NCBI GenBank assembly: GCA_051294375.1
Contig: CM119269.1
Location: 10,460,883-10,524,882, forward strand
Direction of reading: 5' to 3'
From: Paraspadella gotoi
Taxonomy: Eukaryota; Chaetognatha
Length of the DNA stretch: 64,000 bases
Of this stretch, positions 55,286 to 64,000 are shown piece by piece. The position numbers and the translations under genes were made by a program. The notes beneath the pieces are model-generated. The model was given only the letters and a program-made list of their open reading frames with translations. It ran no database searches and was not told where the DNA came from. The number at the start of each line of letters is the position of its first letter. The stretch's first letter is position 1.

Positions 55286-55385
55286 GAAAAAAACGACGGA
55301 TTTTCCATCACCTTTTCTGATTTCATTCTTTTCAGTTTTAATTCTTAACAACGAAAAATATAGAAAAGTATTTATATAACTCGAA

Positions 55386-55420
55386 CGCTAATGAGAGAGA
55401 GCAGAAGAGAGAGAGGAGAA

Positions 55421-55471
<51 letters not shown>

Positions 55472-55480
55472 AGAGAAGAG
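55386..55480 (+). repeat. (GA)n array
   Basis: Interrupted GA array. Confidence 0.9.
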
Positions 55481-55485
55481 AAGTT

Positions 55486-56440
55486 ATTCTTTTTTTTGTC
55501 GATCACGCGACAGAACTGCGTCTCTTTTTTTTCGTTCGTTCTGATAAAATTCGGATAGAGTGACTTTATTTCTAATCAGAGAGAAAGAGAGTGAAACAGA
55601 ATAAGACTGGCATGTAGAATGTTAATAAACACAAGCCCAACCAGGTGAATAACGATTACGTAAAAAATTATCACCAACTACAAATGCTCGGGTTGTGTCG
55701 ATCGAGCTTTTATGTTTAGTCTGAATATTAAAAAATATAAAAATCAAATCCCAAAGGGACTATCTCATCCTACCATTAGATTCCACCTTGGTTAATTCCC
55801 CCCCAGGCGATTGCAAGAATCCTATAAACCAATCTCAGGGTTTTGTAAACACTTCGTTTAGTTATACATATCTTAGATAATACTAAATTAAATTCGTTAT
55901 CAGATAGTTGATTAGATTATCGTTGATTCCATCACAATATCAAACCTATGTTGAGAATCAAGGCCATTGACTCTGAACCCTGAAGAGACAATAAACAAAA
56001 AGGGAGAAAAAACAAAACAAAAAACAAGATCCCGCGATACCAACACCCTGCCCAGGAACAAAACAAAAAACAAGAAAAAGATACGGACCAAAGTTTTTTT
56101 AACCCAAAGACTTCCACAAAGGAAAACAAGATTTTCCTCGACGGAAATATAAAGCCCGAAGATACACGAGATAAGAAAAAAGTTAAAAAGTTAAAATGAC
56201 AAAAGTTTTCTATATTGTCGCACCAACCTTTTAGAGTAGTTTCGCACACAACGAACGTGAAAAATTTGCAAAATTTTTCTCCAATTGGTCCAAAGTTAAA
56301 AAAAAAACGCCTTTTTTAAAAATGAAAATAATTGTCTTCTTATTTTCTTTTGTTGCGTGACTTTGGAGCGTGAGAGGGTCAAGTCGAGCGTGTTGCATAT
56401 TCTTTATTTGTTGTTTCTACTTTGTTGTGTATGTAAATAA
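55486..56440. other. No gene seen
   Basis: AT-rich unique DNA with A-rich segments near 55995-56070. Confidence 0.6.
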
Positions 56441-56454
56441 AAACGGAGTGATGA

Positions 56455-56478
56455 GGAGGAGAGAGAGAGAGAGAGAAG

Positions 56479-56518
<40 letters not shown>

Positions 56519-56535
56519 CGAGAGAGAGACAAGTC
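56455..56535 (+). repeat. (GA)n array
   Basis: Interrupted GA array. It lies inside an otherwise unsupported 148-codon frame. Confidence 0.9.
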
Positions 56536-57339
56536 TTCCTCCGCTTCTTTATTGTCTACTTAAACTCGTTCTAACGAAAACAACGCCGGGCAGCAGTCTA
56601 GGCAGCGAAGCCGAACAAAGGAGTCGTTCGGAGGAGACGACGAAGGTCGGGCGAAGGATTCGGGCAAAGGATCTCAACTTCAACCTTCTCGTCCTTTCTC
56701 CATCCTTTGCCTTCGTAAGGATCCCAAGATTGATTTTCCCTTTTTTTTTCTTTTGTGTTTTTTGTCTTTTCCCTTCCACTAAAAGACTCCACGACTATCT
56801 CGCGATCCCCCAATAACACTCATTCTTTCAATTTTATTTTTTCTTTTCCCCCTCCTCTTCTTCTTACTCCATCCTTCAAATCCATTTTCTATCCTACTGC
56901 CGCCCCTACGACAAAGAAAAAAATGCCTTTCAGATTTAATCAGTTTCACTATTGCTATATTTTCAAGAATCAAACTTAGTATACAAGAGGTAAGTAAAAG
57001 AATTCTTTTATAGAAAAAAGATTTTATATTTTAGTTATTTTATTAAACATAAACTTCTTTGACGGACGGACCGACCGAAAAATGTAATTAGTGAGTCCGC
57101 AGAAAGACGCCGGCAAAAAAACTGTTCTCGGTTTGCTGCGAAACCGAAGCCTTAATCAAAAGGATTGTTCTAATGGACGTCCCTCGAAGGTCCTGATTGC
57201 CAACCTTTTCAACTCCAGCCTATAGCTAAGACTGTGTGCGGGCGGAGGGGGAACACCACCACCCCCGTGGGTTTAGAGATAGGGACGCAGGGGGGAGGAA
57301 AGCGGGAAAATTCGTCACGGTAAGTACCGGTAGGGCCCC

Positions 57340-57430
57340 CCCCCCGTCTCTCTCGTCTCTCTCATCTCTCTCTCTCATCTCTCTCCTCTCTCTCTCTCTC
57401 CGTCTCTCCTTCTCTCTCTCTCTCTTCTTC
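57340..57430 (+). repeat. (CT)n array
   Basis: CT array preceded by a run of nine C (57336-57345). Unique moderate-GC sequence lies at 57060-57330. Confidence 0.85.
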
Positions 57431-57787
57431 CTTTTTTTTCTACTCTGCGTCACTAAAACCGTAAACCGCCTAATGTTTAGCCGTTCGGCTTAGAACAGTT
57501 TATAAGCAAAATGAGGGACGATCGGAAAAAAAGTAAATCTTGACTTCACAAGAAAGTTTATATATTATATAGGTACATATATATATTATATAATTCATTT
57601 TAATAAGTTTATATCTGTAATGAAAAAAGGCGATAAATATTCGAAGATCTTTTTTAGCAGAAAAGATTTTTTTCAAGTGATTACATTCGGTATTCAAGGA
57701 AACCGATACCGCTGGCGACTTCGCCGCTGCCGCGCCGCCGCCGCCGCCGGATGCTGCCGCCGCCTTTTCTCTCAGGAGGCGCCGTAA

Positions 57788-57916
57788 TTACCGTCTAAGA
57801 CACCCAAGCACGAGAGCCCAAGAACCAAGCTACGTTTCGCGCCGACAAACACCGATTATGAAGACAGCGACGACGACGAGTATGATGACGATGATGATGA
57901 GAACCGGGATCTATAA
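57788..57916 (+). CDS. Acidic C-terminus candidate, unknown product
   Basis: An open frame of 42 codons plus TAA reads LPSKTPKHESPRTKLRFAPT and then NTDYEDSDDDEYDDDDDENR before DL-stop. The basic, proline-containing start and the mixed acidic tail resemble the end of a nuclear or cytoskeletal protein. A TAA lies directly upstream, so an acceptor such as GTCTAAG (to 57799) would be needed. The GC-rich block at 57715-57775 is open in a different frame (Ala/Pro-rich). Confidence 0.25.
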   Translation, partial: LPSKTPKHESPRTKLRFAPTNTDYEDSDDDEYDDDDDENRDL

Positions 57917-58096
57917 AATATCATATTGAGTTTATTGACGATGTATAAATCTAATGATGCTAGTTGATAAACATTACATTATCTTTAAAATATCATCACA
58001 TGATAATAAAATGATATTCTATTTTCCAACATTTATCTACAATAAATTAATTTAAAAAACGGTTCGATAATTTATGCTTCAACAGAAATTTCTGAA

Positions 58097-58402
58097 ATGA
58101 ACTTTAATGACACTCACTTAACTGAAATCAACTCGCTCTCAGTCAAACTCTCGCTCACATCTCTCGAAATGGTACTGCCTCACCTTCACAGTCAGACTTA
58201 CCCTCGACTGATTCTCCCAAAATATAAACAAAGGGCGACCAAAGTCATTCGCTCCGCTGAATCGAATTCCCGATCCGCGCCGCCTAACGGCGAAGAACTC
58301 AAATGAGAACTCCATTAAACGAGGAGAAAAAATGGAGGAAAAGAGGATGACGTCGACAATGACGATGAAAACGAAAATGAGGATGAACAACGACGATAAA
58401 AA
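58097..58402 (+). other. Short open frames ending in another acidic island
   Basis: 58097-58306 is an ATG-started 69-codon frame ending KVIRSAESNSRSAPPNGEEL. Just beyond it, in another frame, GKEDDVDNDDENENEDEQRR ends at TAA (58399). Neither has clear splice support. Confidence 0.2.
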
Positions 58403-58843
58403 TTAGGGATGTGGTGTCGTCACTGTCTAGTACGGACTATGATAATATTCGTACATCCAAAAACAGCCTTAGAATTCAAACCTTGCTTCGAAATGTGGTA
58501 TATGGTATAATGGTAAGCAAGTCCACAGGGATTGATTTTCATCCACCGACGCACCAACTAAAATTTCAATCAAAAAATTATGACAAAATATTTTTCTTTT
58601 CTCTTCTATTTTCCTAATCATTTAAGGCAATTTGTTTATCGTGCGGCGAAATATGAGGGCAACGAGATTTAACGAAAAATCGGGCACAAGAGTTATTTAC
58701 AATAACGCACAAGCCCAGTGAATGATGTGCACGATGCTGAATTTTATGAATTTACTGTCAACTAATTACTATGAAAAATAAAAAGAATTAAATGCGCATT
58801 AGAAAAATTTCCGATGAGATTGGTTATTTTGCTGTGAAAATTC

Positions 58844-59152
58844 ATGAGCCAAAGGTTGTTTATCACATTTTTTTTTACGTTTATTACATCAACGAAAGGA
58901 AAAATAAAAACGAGTTCGGTTGAAGACGATGACGATGACGATGACGATGAGAAAACAACGAACGACACACGACGACGACGACCACGACGACGTAAACGAC
59001 AGGACGAAACGGACCATAACCTTTGCTTCCTAATGGCGTGGAATAATCTATATAAAAAAAGTTTTCTTACCTCCCTCCCTTCTTTACTCCCTCCCTCTCT
59101 TCTTTCTCTCTCTCTCTCTCTTCATCTCTCTCTCTCGTCCTCTCTCCTTCTC

Positions 59153-59215
<63 letters not shown>

Positions 59216-59250
59216 GTAAATTATCTTTTTTTTCCACATTTTCGCGAGCA
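58844..59250 (+). other. Asp run followed by Arg run, then CT array
   Basis: A frame reads STKGKIKTSSVE, eight Asp, then EKTTNDTRRRRPRRRKRQDE before running into a (CT)n array (59095-59212). The Asp run is (GATGAC)n and the Arg run is (CGA)n, so a compound trinucleotide microsatellite explains it. Confidence 0.25.
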
Positions 59251-59372
59251 TTGAAACCACGTGACGCGTGTCGCGTCCTCGATTTAAGTTTAAATTCTAC
59301 TATGAAACACATTTCAAGTTACATAACGGATTTCGCCTTTAAAAAAACGAAAATAACTTTCTTATATTTACA

Positions 59373-59723
59373 ATGAGTTACATCCGGAACCAGAATTCTT
59401 CCCCCCTTAAATCCTTGTCGAGGATGTCGAATCTAGTTTTGTTCCATTCCGAGGATGAAAGGCGAACGTGCTCGACGTTATCGTCTCGGTTGTCGTCGTC
59501 GACCTCGTCGTCGTCTCCGTCTTTCTCGTTTCACATCACGTCCTCATTCCGGAAAATAATCGCCGATTTCGTTTTCCGGCGCCGAGAGTTTTTATGGAAG
59601 CCGTCAAAAGACACAAAAGCTCCCTCCCTGTCTCTGTCGTTTCCAGATGAACTACAACAACAACTACGACAACGACAACGACAACGACAAGGGAGGGGGA
59701 CTAACTTGGCCTTCGACAAATGA
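59373..59723 (+). CDS. 116-codon ATG-started frame, unknown product
   Basis: It begins MSYIRNQNSSPLKSLSRMSN, passes a Ser-rich stretch over a (TCG)n island, then HITSSFRKIIADFVFRRREF, and ends in a Gln/Arg tract over (CAACGA)n before GTNLAFDK-stop. The minus strand is open over the same bases (59531-59911), which weakens the call. No family is recognised. Confidence 0.2.
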   Translation: MSYIRNQNSSPLKSLSRMSNLVLFHSEDERRTCSTLSSRLSSSTSSSSPSFSFHITSSFRKIIADFVFRRREFLWKPSKDTKAPSLSLSFPDELQQQLRQRQRQRQGRGTNLAFDK

Positions 59724-60054
59724 AAACGATGATGTGGCGAATAATTAATTGCACGAACCTCGATTTGAAAATAAAAAAGCGACATCACCACAATTATTTT
59801 AATGACTAGGACAACAACAACAACAAAAACGCAACACCGACCCAACTGGCTCCGCATCAACGGTGAGGTAATAAAAGGCCAACAAGGAACGTTGACGATG
59901 TACCTGAGCAAGCAAAAACAAAAGAAACTGCCAGAACCATTAGAAACATTAACGAGAACAACTGCATTGTTGCTTGTAGAAGAAAACGTTAAATCTTGTG
60001 TGAATTTTAACGATCATTAAAAGGGAAAAATGATATGAGGGGTAGAAGAAAGGA

Positions 60055-60067
60055 AAAGAGAGAGAGA

Positions 60068-60098
<31 letters not shown>

Positions 60099-60104
60099 GG
60101 GAAG

Positions 60105-60175
<71 letters not shown>
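60055..60175 (+). repeat. (GA)n array
   Basis: About 120 bases of interrupted GA. Confidence 0.9.
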
Positions 60176-60180
<5 letters not shown>

Positions 60181-60305
60181 TGACAAAGAAGAGAGAGAAT
60201 CTTCCAGAAGCAAATCAAAATTTTCAAATTCTTTCGTCTTCTTTCAAGTTCGGCTTGGATCATATTAGTTCCCGTTCACATCCTCGTCCAATTCCCTCTT
60301 TCGAT

Positions 60306-60352
60306 ATCATCGTCGCCGTCGTCGTCATCGTCGTCGTCACCGGCGTCGCCCC
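60306..60352 (+). repeat. (GTC)n island
   Basis: GTCGTC-based island. The minus strand reads as an Asp/Gly run. Confidence 0.85.
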
Positions 60353-60419
60353 TCCGTTAGGGCGTCGCCTCGACATCGCTTTTATTCTTTTTTTAGTCTC
60401 CTGCAAATCAAATTAATGG

Positions 60420-60830
60420 CGGTAAAACTCGAAAGCAGAAAAGATGAAGAGTTTTTTAAAAAAAACGGAAATGGGGAGGAAAAGAAAAGAAAGAAAGAAG
60501 AAAGAGGGTGAAAAGAGAGGAAAGGTCGGAGAGGAACATCGAGAAGGGAGATCTAATTCGGGTGCAGAGGAAATAAAATTTGATCGCTGTTTAAAAAGGC
60601 GGGGGCCGTTTTGAGATGGAAAGTTTAAGAATGAATTTCATCGGGAGGAAGGAAAGGAAAGAAAAAGAAAAGAAAAAGAAGTGAGTATGAGGTAACTCGA
60701 AAAAACCCTTGAGAATTATATAAACTTGTTTTCATTAATTTCTCATTAAATGGATCTTCAATAATCTATTTATTTTTCTTTTCATGTGACAAAGTAATTG
60801 ACATTTAAGAAGAATTATATTACCGGCTTA
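60420..60830. other. No gene seen
   Basis: Purine-rich, then AT-rich sequence. Confidence 0.6.
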
Positions 60831-60834
60831 TCGC

Positions 60835-60881
60835 TTCTCTCTCTGTCTATATCTGTCTCTCTGTCTCTCTTTCCCTCTCTC

Positions 60882-60937
<56 letters not shown>

Positions 60938-60945
60938 TCCTTTTT
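60835..60945 (+). repeat. (CT)n array
   Basis: Inner boundary of the right inverted arm. Confidence 0.9.
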
Positions 60946-61481
60946 AGAAAATCCTTCTTCGGCTTAGAGTTAAAAACTTCTCTTCGACGCGTTTTTTTTA
61001 TCCCATCTTCACCAAAGCCTCAAACTTTTTTCACTTATCTTTTCTCCCTCACCGCCCTAACCCTATTCGCCTTCTTCTAACCGTCTTCAGATCGACTGAC
61101 CCTACCCTCGCTTATCCCCACCTCTCTCACCCCCGCCACACCCCATCTCTACCCCCCCCCGCCCTCCATCGCAACCGCAAGCTGTTTTTTTTTCCCCCGC
61201 CAGGCGCCGCTTCGTCGCTCGCGTATGCAAAGCCAACTTTTTTACGTCCGTCATAAATCCTAAAAGTCACAACCCAATAGCATCGAGAGCCACTTTCCTT
61301 CGCCCGGCTACCGGCCGGCCTGCGGCTGGGCGGCGGCGCGGCGCGCCACGTGAAGAATCGACGGCGGCGGGCGGCGGTGGCGGACCGGAAGTAGCGGCGT
61401 TTTCTTTCCGGTGTCGACCACTTCGTCCGTCTCGAAACCACGTGGAATTTTTTTTTTTCTCGCTTTTTATGCGCGCGCGTC

Positions 61482-61566
<85 letters not shown>

Positions 61567-61806
61567 AGAGATTTGGATTCGGGGGATTCCGCCGTTCGGA
61601 ATTCTTTATCTCTTCTCTATTTTTTTATTCCCCTTTTCTTTTCTGTTCTTTATTTCTTTTCTTTTTTTTGTCTAAAACCGTGGAGGGAAAAACAAAAACC
61701 TCGTATTTTTTAATAATATTTTTTTCTGTTTTTTCTTCCGTCTGTTTTTTCCGAAAACCTTCCGCCACCCTCATTTTGTTTTCAATATTTTTAAAATATT
61801 CCGTTC
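60945..61806 (-). repeat. Inverted repeat, right arm (~0.9 kb)
   Basis: Reverse complement of 49157-50050, ending at AAATATTCCGTTCT. It contains its own GA array (61484-61568), longer than the equivalent CT array in the left arm. Confidence 0.9.
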
Positions 61807-62376
61807 TGTATGCTGTGTTGGGCCGCGCGGTTTCCCCTTCGCGTTTTGGATCGCAAAATGCAAGCTTCTTCCTGCGTCCTGGATTGGCGGGCCTGGAACC
61901 AATCACCGTGAAGGAGTATTGAAGTGGAATTCTTACCTTTTTAACCCGGTTTCCGCGCGCAAGCCATTGTAGAAACGCGTTGGTCGTCGTATTATTGTTG
62001 TTATTTGATCTTGTTAAAACGGACGGCCAACCGTTTTCAACCAGTAGAGGTTATTTTTACTTGCGATGCACGAATTTTAACTATTGTTTTTAAATTGTTT
62101 TTTAATATGTTATCTGTTTTAACTAGTTTTTACAATTGTTTTTTAAATCGGTTTTTAATACGTTTATTTCGCTTGCCTTTTAATTGATACAATACATGTT
62201 ATTTAACCTCACTACTTCGAATTCCTGGCGCGAAGCAAATTTAGTTTATTCAGTACAAGATAACATTGAAAACGGAGCTTGAAACGACGTTCGCGTCTTC
62301 GCCGAGGTGAGAGGTGAAAAAGGTGAGAATTTTGAAATTCGATTGAAAATTTTTACTTTGATTCCCGGCCTTTTAT
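61807..62376. other. Unique sequence; possible upstream exon donor
   Basis: Non-repetitive. GCCGAGGTGAGAGG near 62305 could be a splice donor for an untranslated first exon of the candidate gene at 62666. No protein is called. Confidence 0.3.
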
Positions 62377-63160
62377 GACGCGAATTTATTCGCAAAAACG
62401 CGACGCTGGTATAAAAACTAATATTTCTCTCCTTTCTCTCTCGGCGAAAATTACGACGCGCGGAGATTCGCGATACTGGAGATAAAAGATCCGGTTCTAT
62501 ACGACGCTGATGGTGGAGAAGATCGTCGAGTATCTCCGTCTCTCACACTTCAGATACCGGATTATGCGGCTTGAGCGTCTCGTTTTTTATAACGGACGCT
62601 CGCCATTACATGAATTTGACTTATTCCCATTTAATCCTTTTCCTTTTCGGTTTTCCCCTTTGTAGATTCGCCATGGCTTTACTCAGTTCAGGCCTTCGCC
62701 GGTCACAGCGCAATGCTCAGCCCGATGAGGAGGCTTAGAGCAGCGCACCTGGAGTGGTTGCAGAGATGAAGCATGTTTGCAGAAGGAGAAGCCCGGATAC
62801 AACCCTCGGATGCGGGTCAATGCTGCTTTATGGCATTGGAAAGGTTGACAAGTGTGACGACCATGGGATACCAAAGAAGCTAAGGCTAATAGAGATGAAG
62901 TAAGTCAAGCACGAGCTACTCTTCTTGCTCTTGGGATAGGCTTGGCACAACAAAAAGGGTTTCCAAGAGCCCTAGTTATGGTCCTCCTTCCAGAACTTTT
63001 TCTCTGAGACAAGCTGTGGGGTGTTGAGTGTCCTTCCACTCAGGCCTGATGTGAGGCCTAAGGTGATTGTCACCAGTCCTTTAAGGACCCTAAAGAGGCT
63101 TCTCAGTCTGAGAGGAGAAAGCTCTTGCATTGAGAATCCTTCGGGAGGCAGAACTGAAAG
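62377..63160 (+). repeat. Terminal palindrome, left arm
   Basis: From GACGCGAATTTATTCGC to CTTTCAGTTC this is the reverse complement of 63195-64000, with one-base indels throughout. It is free of simple repeats and near 50% GC in its inner half, unlike the rest of the window. Confidence 0.9.
62666..62900 (+). CDS. Candidate first coding exon, unknown product
   Basis: A strong acceptor (TTTTCCCCTTTGTAG) precedes an ATG at 62673 in a good initiation context (GCCATGG). As printed, the frame meets a TAG after 21 codons. Comparison with the mirror (ATG complement at 63694-63696) shows single-base disagreements. With those positions ambiguous, the start would read roughly MAYSVQAFAGQQRNA, with later Cys- and Trp-containing segments (KEKPGYNPRMRVNAALWHW in one frame). 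No frame is intact in either copy and I recognise no family. Confidence 0.25.
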
Positions 63161-63194
63161 CGAGCCTTGTTAGAGCGGGCCCCACCCCCTCGGC

Positions 63195-64000
63195 CTTCAG
63201 TTCTGCTCCCGAAGTCAAAAGATTCTCAGATGCAAGAGCTTCTCCTGCAGACTGAGAGCCTCTTTAGGGTCCTTACAGACTGGTGACAATTCCCTATGAC
63301 TCACATCAGCCTGAGTGGAAAGGAACACTCACACCCCACCAGCTTGTCCTGCAGAGAAAAAGGTTCTGGAAGGAGGACGCATAACTTAGGGCTCCTTGGA
63401 AACCCTTCTTTGTTGTGCCAAGCTATCCCAAGCAAGAAGAGTAGGCTCGTAGGCTTGAACTTTACTTCATCTCTTATTAGCCTTAGCTCTTTTGGTTATC
63501 CCCATGTCGTCACACTTGTCCTTCCAATGCCATAAGAGCAAGCATTGACCCGCATTCCGAGGGTTTGTAAATCCGGGCTTCTCCTTTCTGCAACATGCTT
63601 CATCTCTGCAACCAACTCCAGGTGCGGCTGACTCTAAGCTCCTCATCGGGCGAGCATTGCGCTGTTGACCGGCGAAGGCCTGAACTGAGTAAGCATGGCG
63701 AATCTACAAAGGGGAAAACGAAAAAAGGGAAAGGATTAAATGGAATAAGTCAAATTCATGTAATAGGGCGAGCGTCGTTATAAAAAACGAGACGCTCAGC
63801 CGTCAATAATCGGTATCTGAAGGTGTGAGAGACGGAGATACTCGACACCGATGCTTCTCCCACCATCAGCGTCGTATAGACCGGATCTTTTATCCTCCGT
63901 TATCGCGAATCTCCGCGCGTCGTAATTTTTCGCCGAGAGAGAAAGGAGAGAAATATTAGTTTTTTCACCAGCGTCGCGTTTTGGCGAATAAATTCGCGTC
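63195..64000 (-). repeat. Terminal palindrome, right arm (reaches the window edge)
   Basis: Reverse complement of 62377-63160. The centre is near 63165-63195, a short GC-rich spacer containing GCGGGCCCCACCCCCTCGGC. The arm ends exactly at the last base of the window, so it may continue outside. Confidence 0.9.

Noticed and set aside
62740-62880. Ubiquitin-specific-protease-like motif in the terminal palindrome
   Set aside because: One frame gives a vague G-x-x-N-x-x-N-A-C pattern, but it depends on choosing indels and lacks the following conserved residues.

Overview
This is eukaryotic, probably invertebrate, noncoding-rich DNA. I recognise no gene family anywhere in it. Long GA/CT arrays, GAC/GTC trinucleotide islands, TTTC and GACT arrays, AT-rich unique stretches and undepleted CpG-rich patches fit an arthropod (perhaps an insect), but the species is inference. 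Nearly all long open frames are translations of GA/CT arrays (RERERE or SLSLSL) and are not genes. The coding content I can support is a handful of short exon candidates with plausible splice signals. All are hypothetical.

The dominant structure is duplication. (1) 4905-5640 recurs directly at 5701-6300. (2) 10780-16066 and 17098-22115 are inverted copies of each other, forming a ~5 kb-arm palindrome. Between the arms (16078-17098) lies a third, chimeric, indel-rich copy, and 9445-9819 recurs at 16680-17098. (3) 22965-31627 recurs directly at 31658-42390, the second copy carrying extra segments of about 0.7 kb (33026-33739) and 1.5 kb (36313-37830). (4) 49157-50050 and 60945-61806 are inverted copies bounding ~11 kb of unique DNA. 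(5) 62377-63160 and 63195-64000 form another palindrome at the window end. Paired copies differ mainly by single-base indels, and seven gaps are exactly 25 N long, most of them at duplication edges. I infer that much of this layout is a gap-filling or foldback assembly artefact from uncorrected long reads. Copy number and orientation should not be trusted without read support.

The features most likely to be biological are: a ~380 bp terminal-inverted-repeat element (44084-44463) with a perfect 8-bp target duplication; a degenerate hammerhead-ribozyme-like fold present in both copies of the tandem duplication (27058-27110, 38034-38084); a 34-bp-stem hairpin (51201-51307); a 79-bp tandem repeat with an internal stem (8725-8882); a GACT/GACAGA minisatellite in both palindrome arms; and several terminal-exon candidates (17125-20198 minus and its mirror at 13040-16041 plus, 35094-35302 minus, 54840-55135 plus, 57788-57916 plus, and a start-exon candidate at 62666-62900 plus).

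Region by region: 1-4100 minisatellites and trinucleotide islands; 4100-9440 duplicated unique DNA and microsatellites; 9445-22115 palindrome with a candidate multi-exon gene; 22200-42400 tandem duplication; 42400-49150 unique DNA with the MITE-like element and CpG-rich patches; 49157-61806 inverted-repeat-bounded block; 61807-64000 a compositionally different, SSR-free palindrome. No rRNA, tRNA, CRISPR, origin or bacterial operon is visible.
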